DNA from: Undaria pinnatifida
Taxonomy: Eukaryota > Sar > Phaeophyceae > Laminariales > Alariaceae
Direction of reading: 5' to 3'
Length of the DNA stretch: 64,000 bases
NCBI GenBank assembly: GCA_012845835.1
Contig: JABAKD010000028.1
Span: 4,957,090 to 5,021,089, forward strand
Part shown: positions 1-11,437 of the stretch, in pieces
Position numbering within the stretch: the stretch's first letter is position 1
Layout: each line of letters starts with the position of its first letter
The notes under the pieces: model-generated
What the model saw: only the letters and a program-made list of their open reading frames with translations
Told to the model about the DNA's origin: nothing
Database searches by the model: none
Made by a program: the position numbers and the translations under genes

Positions 1-50
1 TTCAGCTCAACTTCAACAACAATTGCTTCGCAACTTCAGGGCTGCGGTAT

Positions 51-57
51 TAGACTA
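51..57. other. TAGACTA, candidate transposon excision footprint
   Basis: Copies 2 (26,402-26,403) and 3 (59,194-59,195) have a single TA here, while copy 1 has TA-GAC-TA. The 5-bp difference equals a duplicated TA target plus three bases. Confidence 0.5.
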
Positions 58-59
58 CA

Positions 60-1190
60 GTATTACTCCCCTCTTTTTGTTACTGGGTTTAGACAGCTTT
101 CAATCATATTTGTTGAACGTTTCACTCCAACTGGTGTTTGCCATCCGGTGATGCGTTGGCATCGGTCGCTCATAACGCATGCAAGGAAGGCTTCCAAGGG
201 GGGTCGCAAAAGGAAACCTACGCACGAAGACTATATCCTCTTTCTGCTGATATCGCGAGCGACCCCTACTCTGGCTTTATTTACCAGCAGCTCAACGGCT
301 GCGGGTATTACAAAACTAACAAACAGTACAAACGAGCGCAATCGACTCGTGTAAATGGCCCTGAGCAGCTAAACGTATGACACTCATCTTACCATAGTCT
401 TGGCCGTCAGGTTGGGCGTAAGTCGGCGTGTTGAGCTTCGTGAAAAGTACTCAGCTGACACGTAGAACAGCATTGTTAGCGAGGTCGATGCTACTAATAA
501 TACGGTAGTAGTCGTGTACCTAAAATATCTGAGGTCTTTTTCCACATACCCCGTCCTAAAACTGAGTGATCAGTTACAGGCCGGAAAAGAGTCGTCCTAC
601 GGTAGCCCCCCAAACTTTTCTTCAACGAAATCGCCGGTTTTGAAACCAACTCCCGATGTCATCGTTCGATAGCCCTTTGCAAACAAGAAAATACATGAAG
701 ATATTGTTTTGATCGCACCCTTTCTGGTGTCGAGCAGCCATGAAACGTTCGTTAAAGAAATCGCTGGTTTGGAGGGGCGGCTATCGTAGAATCAGTCAAA
801 AGTGGCTTATATTTGTGCCATGACTGGCACCAAGTGTAAAACGTTTCTTCTAGCCGTACAAAAAAGATCATTCCGTTAAAAAAACATTGGTTAGTTTCGC
901 AGTTGGGGAGCGATGATGCCGTTCAGATGTAAATCGACTATCCTTCCATAAAGCAGCAGGTGTACCTAAATATGAAGTCGATCCATGTTGTAGGCTAGAC
1001 ATTTTAAAATACCATTTAGCTTGTACACAACTATCAACAGCAGAGACAAGGTATCTTCGCCATCCACTACGGCTGTCTGCTGTTTCGTCAAGCCGGAGAC
1101 TTGCATAGAGGTAGTAATGAAAGATTACCCCCCCCTCCCCCCCCTTGCCCCGCCGTAACCTTCCTTCGTCACCCTACGCCCCTTCCGGAG
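60..1190. other. Interval without a supported gene
   Basis: Apart from the inverted-repeat element at 589-797 I see no splice-framed exon. Short open frames near 138-380 do not survive comparison with copy 2, where an indel and base changes alter them. It lies 3' of gene S and 5' of gene P of the preceding unit. A C-rich tract sits at 1,130-1,145. Confidence 0.5.
589..797. mobile_element. 209-bp MITE-like inverted-repeat element
   Basis: This block is present only in copy 1. Copies 2 and 3 read straight through the site (GGAAAAGTGGC), which gives an empty-site comparison. The ends form imperfect terminal inverted repeats: GAGTCGTCCTACGGTAGCC on the left, and the right end reads GACTGATTCTACGATAGCC on the opposite strand, followed by CCAAAC on both sides. 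AAAA at 585-588 is repeated at 798-801, a 4-bp target duplication (5 bp if the element starts at 590). It encodes nothing and must be a non-autonomous DNA element. The superfamily is undetermined. Confidence 0.75.
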
Positions 1191-3843
1191 TTAAAAGCGC
1201 ACTTCGTGCAGGAAGTCTAATTCACCACCTCTCCTACTATTTGCAGGGTGTCCCACGAATGCATCAACTACCTTATGAGAGGTGCTGCCAGTGGACATGT
1301 CGACGTTCGTGTCGATACCGCTAGGAGCACTCTTTGTTGCCTCATCCACCGTCATCAGGATTGGCAGCTCACTGAAGACCCCGCGCATGTTATCCAGAGC
1401 CTCGGCGTGTCCGTCGTCGACGCCGCCCAGGACGAAGACACCAGACACGCTGACGTTGGGAGGAGGGGTGGAGGACGTTCGTCCCAGCAAGTTGGCCCTC
1501 TTAACCATGCCGGCATCGGTGGAGATGACGTTTTTGCTCTTAGACCTGCATGCAATATGGATACAAAGAACGACCTGTTTGGACTATTCTTCTGCAATAA
1601 AAAACTTTTATACATTATTTCCTCTTTCATTTTGTGTAGAATAGCAGTAACAACAGGAGGTGGATAATCCTTAATCAGGCAATTTAATGGGGTCGAAACA
1701 TCCTGAACGATTCGCATTTCTTTTGCAGGAATTTTTACTTTAGCGGCCAGGAAAAACTAGCAAACAGGAAAACAGGAAACTTAGGATAAACCGTTGTCGG
1801 ATAATAATGTCCCTTAGCATAAGGTATACAGCCAGGCCAAAGGGCCAGCGTAAATGGGATATTTCGGAGGCGCAAATCTCCGGGGGGGGGGTATGTGCGG
1901 AATCTTTCACGGGTGCCGTACTGCAATGCACGATGCGAACGATATTCATCTATGGGTCATATCGTAGGAAGCATCCCTGCCTTTTACTACTGGCAACACT
2001 GATCTGACACATATTGCAACTATGTTATCCGCAACAACGTGCTTGCAGCTCTAAAGCGGTAAAGGTGAGGCGACAACCGGTAGGTAGCTGAGGGAAAAGA
2101 GAGGTGTGAGAATAATTTTAATCAGCAGCAGCATTGAACGGGGTTATCGAGATACCAAACCTTTTGAGTGAATAGGCGAAGGACTACGAGCTCATCGACA
2201 CATTTTTCAGAACCACAACATGCTGAGCACCATGGAAAATCGATGGAAGGGGGTCTGAAAAATTAATTATCTGGAGGACGAGCACCGCTGAATCTCACTA
2301 ACAGGGAACAAGAAATGAAGAGCGCAATGCAGAGGGGAGACCATTCGATGTATACGACGGGCGGGGGTGAGACTAGGCACAGGATGTAAACTGAACGCTA
2401 CTATTCAAGAAATGGCAAAGGCGACCGTTTGTGAGACTACAGACATTCTCCGGAGTACACCACAGCATCAAATCCCTCAAAGCGCTCCCCTAACACGCCG
2501 ACCCCCGACTGCATTGCACTGCCATTAAAGGACGAACACTGAAGAGCTCTATACCGCAAGAAAAAATTGCTTTTATTTAAAAGATAGTTTAAAGTTTAAC
2601 CCGACGAGCAATCAATGTCATGGCCTAATAATCGCAACAAAACGAATCATAACGCACAACCAAGAAAAGGTATTACAGCGATATTGGGTTAAAGAATCGC
2701 GAAGTTCCGTGTAATCCCCCTTGGGTTGCACCGCGTTCACGGTACTATCATCATATCGAATATATATCTGTAGTTTTGACCGTACCTGGTCAATCATGTT
2801 GGTCTCTACCCCCAACCTGATGAATTCACCCCTTCGAAACAACTGTGTATCCCCGTGTACTGGGGAAACCTACTTGGAATCAACAGTTCATACCCAAACC
2901 GAACCGAACCAAACCGAACCGAACCGAACCGAACCGAACCGAACCGAACCGAACCGAACCGAACCGAACCGAACCGAACCGAACCGAACCGAACCGAACC
3001 GAACCGAACCGAACCGAACCGAACCGAACCGAACCGAACCGAACCGAACCGAACCGAACCGAACCGAACCGAACCGAACCGAACCGAACCGAACCGAACC
3101 GAACCGAACCGAACGAACCGAACCGAACCGAACCGAACCGAACCGAACCGAACCGAACCGAACCGAACCGAACCGAACCGAACCGAACCGAACCGAACCG
3201 AACCGAACCGAACCGAACCGAACCGAACCGAACCGAACCGAACCGAACCGAACGAACCGACCGAACCGAACCGAACCGAACCGAACCGAACCGAACCGAA
3301 CCGAACCGAACCGAACCGAACCGAACCGAACCGAACCGAACCGAACCGAACCGACCGAACCGAACCGAACCGAACCGAACCGAACCGAACCGAACCGAAC
3401 CGAACCGAACCGAACCGAACCGAACCGAACCGAACCGAACCGAACCGAACCGAACCGAACCGAACCGAACCGAACCGAACCGAACCGAACCGAACCGAAC
3501 CGAACCGAACCGAACCGAACCGAACCGAACCGAACCGAACCGAACCGAACCGAACCGAACCGAACCGAACCGAACCAAATCGCACAGAACCGCACACACA
3601 CTTACCACATTTTGTGCTATAATTGAAGGTATACCGGTTGGCAGTCATCGTGTGGTCATCATTCAGTCTCGATGGTGTGTACAGTACGGTTTTCAAACCA
3701 ATAATACGCGTGAACATGCGTCAGCTCACTCACGTGTCATCAACCGCATGGTCCCCCCACCATGCCGCAGACGTTCGTGTAGTAAGTGCCGCTCCGAGAA
3801 GCAGCACGGTGGCAGACGCCGAGGTGAACGCTAGCCTCTTCAT
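1191..3843 (-). CDS. Gene S, copy 1: predicted secreted protein, 4 exons proposed
   Basis: No known family is recognised. Exon 1 (3734-3843) starts MKRLAFTSASATVLLLGAA, a clear signal peptide, followed by TTRTSAAWWGDHAVDD, and ends at a GTGAGT donor in phase 2. Exon 2 (3606-3667) ends at GTAAGT in phase 1, and exon 3 (2786-2859) lies between CCCCAG and GTACGG. The three join with matching phases into 82 codons without a stop. The 3' exon (1191-1538, 115 codons plus stop, containing SELPILMTVDEATKS) is open and conserved in all three copies. The link from exon 3 fits phase 0 only through an AAG acceptor, so an extra exon may be missed. The acceptor of exon 2 (TCGAG) is weak. The intron between exons 2 and 3 contains the CCGAA array. 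Role unknown; export is predicted from exon 1 only. Confidence 0.55.
2896..3578. repeat. (CCGAA)n satellite, 683 bp
   Basis: About 135 head-to-tail pentamers, nearly perfect, with a few phase slips (near 3,113, 3,252 and 3,351) and CCAAA variants at the edges. Because 5 is not a multiple of 3, every frame of a strand reads one stop-free pentapeptide cycle (T-E-P-N-R on plus, F-G-S-V-R on minus), so the long open frames here are artefacts. It sits in an intron of gene S. Confidence 0.97.
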
Positions 3844-3849
3844 ACCGCC

Positions 3850-5980
3850 TTAGTTATTGAATTTTGATGTACCAAAATTATATCAACAATGAAATACCAC
3901 GTAGGAACGAGAGAGGGAGTTGAGAGAGAAGCTTAGGTCATATGTTAGAATCTGTACGACGAGAACGTTTAGGTCGAAACAAAAATCTCTACAGTGTTAC
4001 GAATAAGAACAACACATAAATAACAAATAAGAGTACGTCGCCTATCTGAACATATGAAACAAACTAGTTGTCGCCGAAAAAGGTAAACTGCGCGAAATAG
4101 GGATGTAGCTTGAAGTGAAGGAATGACAAGAACAAACAGGCCATACCATGGCCACTGGCGATGGTAGGCAGCAAAGGTAATGGCGTGGGCTGGATTACCT
4201 GGTGTGAGACTGAGATGTGCACGAGCTTAAGCAAAACGTGAGCAGACGTTTTGCCGGTAGTCTCCTGCAAGTAGCGTTCCGGCGTTCTTATTGCGTGTTG
4301 TTCCAACACGGCGTGCATGAGTACCATGACAAGATACATTGTTTACTGGAACATGGACTCTACAGTCCATTGTTATCTATTTAATTCGTAGTCACTTCTT
4401 CGAGTACACTTAGTATCTTAATCTAGATGCAGAGAAATACGATATGCGGGGAATCTCGGTTTGTTAGTTCCCGTCGGTATGTTGTATATTCAATTTGTAA
4501 CCATTTTCCCACCATAAGTATCGGGGAATGTTGGAGGGAATATTGCTAGGAACTTTACTATAGGGCTGTCTGCCGGAAAATAGAACAGCTCGTAGAGTAC
4601 ATCTGCTCATTGTGACGTATTTATCAGGTGACGGTCAGCCCTACCTCGATCACTCCTTAAGTCTTCTTTCATCTCTTTGCTTCCGCTGCTTTTCTATTTC
4701 GTTTCCATCGTTTGGTCACATAAGCGCCACTTTCAAACTTCTCTCTTCTTCACAAGTGATGTTCACAGACAATCCGGTGTCACCATTGTAACTCTAAGCA
4801 CAGAGACAGAGCCTCGAGACGTGTAAATGTTTCAGGTTATGAGCCTCGCCCATTGATATATATATATATATCTACTGGCACCACAAAACGGCGTCCCGCT
4901 GAGGTCGCCAAGTGTTTCCGAGATGTTGGAGGAAGGTTTTGCATTTCCTAAAGTGCGGAGGAATTTAGGAACTTTCTTCAGGGTGCAAGATCAGCTCGAC
5001 ACAGGAGAGGCATCACATTTACGAGTGCGCCAAGTACATCGGGGATGTTTGAGAGAGGACACTGGTTTCGCGCTTTACGCGAGGAGCAGGTGAGAACACT
5101 GCTAGCGTTATATCACGCGTGTAGCAGATAGGGAGTCCGGGTTCTCGAGCGCTATCCTAAGCGCGATGTCGCTATTAAACCCGTTTCGTCAAGATACCAA
5201 GTAGTGAGAAGCACGTAAAAAAAATTGTCCTCGTGAACACTATATAATAAGACGAGTAGACCAACAGTTGTAGACGCGCGGCAACGTCGTCGGCAAATCG
5301 GCCCAAAAGGGGCAATGATCATCTCCAGCTTCTGTTTTGACCTTACATGCGATAAACATGTGCCAGACTCAGAGCAACGGAGCATTGCATCTCTGTGGAG
5401 CTATTTTCACGTTTCTACACGTCGAAGTATGTTCTACTGCTATCATGCTACTACGCGTACAACAAGGTCTAGACTGCTGTAAAGCTATAATGCAAAGGGC
5501 AAGATTAACGGCCAGAATCATGGAGAAACTACTCCAAATTCAATCATGCGTCATTCAGGGATCTTTAATATTCTGGAAGGGCGACCATGTCCCGAACCCA
5601 ATTATGACCTACATCATCTTCATCTGTATTCGGTTCTATGCTCACAACAGAGAGGCGTCCGAACGTGTGTACATCAGCTGTGGTCCGCTAAAACTGCCCA
5701 CCGTGCACCATGCATAGAACAAACCGACACGGCAACAGCACGTTCACGGTTTTATGGGGGAAAAAACAGGGCAATCGCTCTTACCCTCGCCTCAGCCTAC
5801 CACTTGGCCAATTTGACATAACAACCGTGCTCCAGCCAGCACTACCACCATCGACAACACGCTACCAACTTGTACTTGTCGTACGACTAAACGTATATCC
5901 TTATCACGACGACAGGGTATCGGCGTCATTGCACGCCATCAAACCACAGTACCACTGGGGCGACATAATTAGCTTCATCA
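3850..5980. other. Interval without a supported gene
   Basis: The minus frame around 4064-4339 (with MHAVLEQHAIRTPERYLQET) is partly conserved in copies 2 and 3, but copy 1 differs by 2 bases downstream, so it is either a short exon or a relic. A (TA)n tract lies at 4,857-4,872. This lies upstream of gene S, so its promoter should be close to 3,850, but I see no defined motif. Confidence 0.4.
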
Positions 5981-5985
5981 GCTAC

Positions 5986-6047
5986 CATGTATCGTCAGCG
6001 ACTACTCGCACAACGGCAGTACTTGCCACAACAACTAGTAACGCCAT
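5986..6047 (-). CDS. Possible first coding exon with signal peptide, copy 1
   Basis: The frame reads MALLVVVASTAVVRVVADDT and then a GTAGCT donor in phase 2. It is a hydrophobic leader of the kind that begins a secreted protein, and it is conserved at 32178-32239 with one L/V change. I could not find a convincing second exon: the next acceptor gives a stop after a few codons. A plus-strand frame (5710-6099, 129 codons) overlaps it and is also kept open in copy 2 with indels of three bases, so the coding strand is not settled. Confidence 0.25.
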
Positions 6048-6099
6048 CTACAACAGACGCTACATTCCACTGACCACAACAACAACATCATTACCGTGA

Positions 6100-8410
6100 A
6101 AAAATGCGGGGCTCACCTTTAGGAAGCATCCTTAGCGTTGAGCTGAAATACATTGCACCGCGATGCTAAAGCAAATTACTCGAGAAAATCTTTCCCTTTT
6201 TCGATGGAGACGGACAACATCACCAACTATTTTCTCGCACAATGCCAGCTCAAACATCACCAGCACCATAAGCATCAGCGTGCAGATGACCAATGGAATC
6301 TCCAGAAGAAACTTAGACCAACCGCGTGGTTCGTGAGCTACAAACCAAAGCGTGCAACGAGCTCGGTTGACATTGCAGCACGCAGCGTGAACACCACACG
6401 CGATCGGTGCGTCGTCTTGTTTATTAGGCATTCTTCTATTGAGGACTAGGGACGCGAAGGGTTTATTGCACCGCATTTGTATTGCGGGCATGTCAAACAC
6501 CACCAACAACAACGACAAGCCGGTAAACAGCACGCAACGAGCAGTACCAAGGCGCGGCCACTACGAGAGAACGGTCGATGATCATCGCTATCATCGTCAT
6601 CATCATCATCATCATCATCAAAAAGCTTTCTGCGGCACTGTCACCCCCTACCCCAGATCTTCTTCTACGCTTTAACAGCTGACGAAGGCATGAGCACGAC
6701 GAGCCTTTTCAGCACCACCAGAAGCAACATCAACAACAACAGCAACACAAACGCGAGCTAGGTTTTTGCCTTTGCTTAATTTCGTTTTTTCGTGTTGGGG
6801 AGGGTATTGTTTTCTCTTAATCGACTTCTCCAAGTTTTGAGTTTTTTCTCAAGGCTTTTGAGTACTTTTCCTTTGAGAGTATCAACAGCAGTTCTTCAAC
6901 TAGGAAACATGGTTGAACTGCTCGTTATCATTAGTACTTATGAACGCAGTACACCTTAATTTCATTTGAACTGTAGTCAACGACAGCAGCACTAGCACCC
7001 ATGTTGTACTAATGTACGTACAAGGTTTAACCCGTAGCAATACAAGCACCTTGTACTCACAGACTGCAGGTGGTACACGTACAGTGCAGTATAGCACTGA
7101 AGACATGATATGTCCGCAGTTTCTGTAAGTGGCACGCGCACAGTGCAGTAGAGCGCTGAATACATGGTAAATCCACAATTTCGACTTTCTTCGAATCTTA
7201 CTATTTGCTCTAGGATTCAATTCAGGGGGCGTAGTAACAGTACAGCAGATACGTTATGAATTTTTGTTCTTCTAGGATGTAGCGCACTGATCAACAAAAC
7301 AGTGTAACGGTTTTAGTTTTTTGTTATACGGCTACACCCGTAGTCTATCGCCGTACTATCTTAATTCGTAAACATTTTTTCGAGTACGTAGGTACACATC
7401 TAAAACTGAATAGTACGCGTTTTCGATGTAGTGGACAAGCGTCCACAGTTTTCTGTTTCCTTCGGTTTCATGTAAATCTAGGTATACAATCAGGGGGCGT
7501 GTTGGACACCCAGCAGACTGGCTTGTGCTTCTTACCTAGATTATTTCTCGCTGGTAACTACGTCACACGTAGTATTTTGTGACATGATTTCATCCGTATC
7601 ACAGCGGTTCATACAACAGATCTGAATGTGCGGTTCCATCCGTATTTTGATTGTCTTGAGTAACATGGTTACATCCATGTTGCGGATGTTCATACACGGA
7701 AGTCTAAATAAGATGCACCATTTGTGTTCTTTATATGAGTATCAATTTCCCCTTGTTATTGACTTCTCCTCAAAAGAGGCGCATTGCAACATGAGCTCTG
7801 CAGCCAACTAGTATATATTTGATTCAAAGCCATTGCCTTGAGTAAATACAGCATCTTAATCTAGATGCAGAGGAATGCAATATGTGGGGAATCTCGGTGT
7901 GTTAGTCCCCGTTGGTATGTTGTATATTCGAGTTGTGACCAACTTCCCAACATAAGCATCGGGGAACGTTTCAGGGAATATTGCAAGAAACTTTACTATA
8001 GGACGGCCTGTCGGTATGTACCACAACCCGTAGAGTACCTTTACCCGTAATAAGAGCATTGTATCGCATTGATCAGGTGACGGTCAGCCCTACCTCGATC
8101 ACTCCTTACATTTCCTTTCATATCCTTACTTCTCCTGCTTTTCTCCGTCGTTTCTATCTTCAGGCCACATAAGCGCCAACTTCAAACTGTCTTTTTTATT
8201 CTTCTTCACAAGTGATCAAGCAGACTCTTCGATGCCACCTCTGCAATTCTAAGCACATAGACAGGGCCTCGAGACTTGCCAGTGTGTCATTGCTCAGAGC
8301 GAAACGTTTGTTTATATTGCCACCCCGCTACCCATTTCTGCGCGGACAAGGAGAGGCTTGTCTGTGTCAACCAAGCTACGCGTAAGAAAAACGTCTAGAA
8401 CGGCAGACAT
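6100..8410. other. Interval without a supported gene; short TCA tract
   Basis: Frames here are interrupted differently in copies 1 and 2. A (TCA)n tract of about 10 units sits at 6,590-6,620; in copy 2 it is about 90 bp and interrupted by GATCATGATC-type units. I see no splice-framed exon. Confidence 0.4.
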
Positions 8411-8416
8411 TAAACA

Positions 8417-8895
8417 TCACCGAGAGCCTGGAGAGCAGATGCGACAGGCGGATGCTGCAGGAACCTGCATCAACCGCCCCATACAACCCCGGCCATCTGA
8501 TAATAAACCGAGATCCTGGCCCGCGCTCGGCTTCTTGTGTAGGAAACGATGTGTTCCATCTTCAGCATGGCTGTTGCCGAAATTCTTGTGTCCCCGGAAT
8601 CTCCGATTGAGTTTCTTTTGGGACTCCTCCTTATGAGATGGCCGACAGCGTATCACAAACGAACAACGACTTTCGAAAAGACGACCACCCTTTGCGCTGG
8701 GCAGTAATGATCTAGTACCGCCCCCCTAGTAGTGGTAAGAAACCGTGATACTGGCGAAGGCGAGCTTTCATCCATAAAATATTCGGTGTGTTCCACGCCA
8801 AGTTTAAAAAACACACTCCGGAATTTCTTGCCGGGACCAATCCCCGGAAATCTCAGGCCGCGTTGCCTGTGGTCCTCTTTCTTGTGGGGAAGCCG
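8417..8895 (-). CDS. Gene R exons with repeated RFRG modules, copy 1
   Basis: Two adjacent open segments are seen. The upstream one (8653-8895) holds GLRFPGIGPGKKFRSVF, then KLGVEHTEYFMDESSPSPVS, and ends with a TGA at 8653-8655. Copy 2 (35217-35459) is almost base-identical, which is unusual for this array and suggests constraint or recent conversion. The segment just downstream (8417-8640) carries the related module KKLNRRFRGHKNFGNSHAED. A third related module lies at about 9940-10060 (RRLRFRGYGKFGSS). Start, splice links and function are unknown. The family is not recognised. Confidence 0.4.
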
Positions 8896-8959
8896 TGTTA
8901 TACGATATGTATATCATAGGCCCACGGATAACTAAAACTCTGATAACAACGTGAAGCTA

Positions 8960-9930
8960 ACTTTTACTATGTACATAGATAGGTGGGTTCACGTTAAAAT
9001 CCCCCTATTTATTCCGCGGCGAATGTCCACGCCGCTTTTTCGATTCAGACAGTGAAATTTTGCACACGCCTTCTATGTTCCCGTGCGAACATCTCACCCT
9101 ATCTATGTGTTATTTTTATTCTTTCGCCTGATTTTTGCCAGTTAATTTTTTTCGGAAAATGTGGACCACCTTAGCCAATTATTTTTTTGCGACAAAAAGA
9201 ACAAGAAAAAAACCCGTGTGTCAGGTCTTGGGACGCAGAACACGTGCGCAAATTTTCAGGGTCTATCTCTCAAAAACGGCGTGGACATTTGGACTTTTGT
9301 GTGTTGTAATGATGTGTAAGAAGATACGTTATTTCCTTTTATATAACTTGGTTTTAGTGACGGATCCAGTTTTCTCGCCAGGTTTTGCCTAATTTAATAT
9401 TGAACACAGGCAGGTCAGGTCTTGGACTTTTTGCGCGAATTTTTTTACACACGTGCTTTCTTTGGAGTTGGAGTATGTCCAACCGGATAGTCAGTGCTAA
9501 GTAAGTAAGTGCAAAATGCGGCGATTTGTTTTTTTTCGCCCCCGCTGGGAAAAACCCTTAGTCTATTACTCGAGTATTTTTGAAAACAATGAAGGCCTGT
9601 TATTGGTCGATACGAGTTTCGCTCCTAGTCTAGAGACAGCCCGAGACCGGTAAAAACAAAAATGGACATGTCACCCTCTTACACTACTATAGTTTTGGGG
9701 GTCACTATGATACCAAGTATTCACTCTTTGACTCGATGTTGCGAGTGTTATTCGTGTGGGAGATATTCGTTTTTTCTGTTTGAACCAGACTGTGGGGACG
9801 GTGAGAAGACATTTATTTGATGAGACCGTGCTCAGCTGGGGGAGGTAAACCAGATCCTGACTTACAGCCTACATGTGCTGAAGCTTGGCATCCTGGTCCC
9901 GGCTTCATTTCTCACCTTAGAAAGGGCATA
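8960..9930. other. Interval without a supported gene
   Basis: AT-rich sequence with T-rich runs and no splice-framed open segment on either strand. It lies between two related gene R modules. Confidence 0.4.
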
Positions 9931-9939
9931 TGTTCCGCA

Positions 9940-10060
9940 CTACTATCAATAATAAATTTTATTAGTATAACTACTCCCGAATTTGCCGTACCCACGGAAT
10001 CTCAGTCTTCGGTTTTTGTGGGGGCCCTTTCTCATGGGGAGGCCGGTACGGCCACTGTAC
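9940..10060 (-). CDS. Third RFRG module, copy 1
   Basis: The minus-strand frame reads GLPMRKGPHKNRRLRFRGYG and then KFGSSYTN before stops. It is clearly homologous to the two modules at 8.4-8.9 kb at both DNA and protein level. A possible acceptor (TGTACAG) lies about 10 bases upstream. It could be an exon of gene R or a duplicated relic. Confidence 0.3.
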
Positions 10061-10067
10061 ACTATAA

Positions 10068-10074
10068 TAGACTA
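10068..10074. other. TAGACTA, candidate excision footprint
   Basis: Copy 2 has a single TA at the matching point (36,612-36,613) within otherwise matching flanks (ACTATA/AGCTCACACG). Confidence 0.5.
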
Positions 10075-10708
10075 AGCTCACACGAATAGGACATGACCCA
10101 GCAAAAAGGAGAGAGCTCCCTTTTCGGGGGCCCTAAGAAGCTAGGTTTAGGGTATTCGTGCAGAGAGATGCTCCAGATCCTGCATATCCTCAAGGTTGCT
10201 CAAAGTTGGGGTGTCACATTCAGGTTTCAAAGCCGTGGTCAGATTACGGTGGAGTACCAACAGTAAATCGGATTAGTCGTTCCGGGTTAGCGGGCCCTAC
10301 CGTACGTCTGTGTACCTACAACATGCAGAGCAGCTACGCGCGTGAAAATTGCAGTTGTTGTGTGGACGGGCAGGTGACTACGATGATCGACGACTCTATT
10401 CGACCGGAAGCCTCGTGAAGCTTCTACGCAGGTAACTGCTCCTCGGATGACCCACAGGTCAAACATAGTAGCAGCCACCGCAGTTGTTCGGAGCAGCTGC
10501 GTGGGAAGACTTGTACCTGCTTGCTACACATGCCACTTCTCATCGCATCACCCGCGTCCCAAACGGAGCAGCAGCCGCAGGATATTCAAGTACGGAGCAG
10601 CCGCATCGGAAGCATGTCAGCATATCACAACACGTATAAGCCTCGCACCAAAACGAGCAGCACCCGATGTTGTTTGGGGAAAATGTACGCACGCCTCCAC
10701 GGGGTACA

Positions 10709-10720
10709 TAGTCTAGACTA
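10709..10720. other. TAGTCTAGACTA, possible double footprint
   Basis: Two TA-NNN-TA steps with GTC and GAC share the middle TA. It lies in a stretch of about 40 bp that copy 2 lacks, so the history here is not simple. Confidence 0.35.
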
Positions 10721-10872
10721 AATATTTTATAAATAATTTTCAAGGACATCAGCCGTGAGTCGTTCGACTGCCGCATCGGAGCCCTACACCTCCTACTACG
10801 CGTATCACCGTAACCCACGCACCAGACCGAGCGGCAGCAAACATTGTTGATGCAGTCGTTCGGAGTATATAC

Positions 10873-11390
10873 CAGAGGTACTGCATGCTTCTAGTATTAA
10901 ATAGGGATTGCGGGCTGTCGGATAGCAGCTGACTATGGGCTATGTTGGGAATAGAAAGGATCGTGCTGCAGAAGGGCTTAACCACGCACGAAAAAAACGC
11001 GAATATGACAGTAGTACTGCTGTAGTATGTGTTTTTGAGTCGTTGAGTCTTCTTGGTTGCGCTTGAGGCAGCTTACCATGATATATTGCGACACGAGCAC
11101 GACGCCTGGCTTGCTTTTGCATTCTAGAAATCACCTGTTTGAAGCCCGTCGAAGAGCGTTCCGTGTTGTCCGATCCGCCTCACTTGCAGACAGTGAGAAA
11201 GCACCACAGGTCCAGAGATCCTCAACGAGTGATATTGCGTTTGTCTTCGCTTTGTCGCTGGTGGGAAAGGGGGGTTGATCTCTCGCGAATGCGAGGGGTG
11301 ACTTTGAGGTATGCTGCCAGGTTCGTTTCGCGGCGCCGACGAGGCACTCCGTAATACTTCAAGCAAGGTGTATGCATCCTGCTTTGGGAT
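10873..11390 (-). pseudogene. Gene Q, copy 1, disrupted
   Basis: This corresponds to the two in-phase exons at 37366-37884. Here the upstream exon (11135-11390) has a one-base deletion in the C-run of the segment encoding EINP, which switches frame. The downstream exon (10873-11071) has a TAA where copy 2 has CAA and a 2-base deletion further on. Splice signals and most of the encoded residues are still recognisable (QQYYCH, LLSDSPQSL), so the damage looks recent. A sequencing error could explain one of these lesions but not all three. Confidence 0.5.
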
Positions 11391-11406
11391 CTGTGCCAAT
11401 TCTTCC

Positions 11407-11437
11407 GAACTGCCGAGTTAAAGATTCTCGGCAGTTC
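11407..11437. repeat. Perfect 11-bp inverted repeat (hairpin)
   Basis: GAACTGCCGAG and its exact complement flank a 9-base spacer (TTAAAGATT). It is preserved without change at 37902-37932 in copy 2. It sits just upstream of the gene Q exon on the minus strand. There is no T-run, so it is not a typical terminator. Confidence 0.7.

Noticed and set aside
1248..1667. Plus-strand 139-codon frame opposite the gene S 3' exon, preceded by TTTGCAG
   Set aside because: It is conserved only as much as the minus frame, with more amino-acid changes between copies. The minus frame fits the spliced gene.
2896..3578. CCGAA array as telomeric repeat
   Set aside because: It is interstitial, lies within a gene intron, and does not match a telomere repeat I can name with confidence.
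2721..3834. Long open frames of TEPNR or FGSVR repeats (also near 29,166-29,695 and 61,647-63,144)
   Set aside because: They are translations of a pentanucleotide satellite, open in all frames of each strand by arithmetic.
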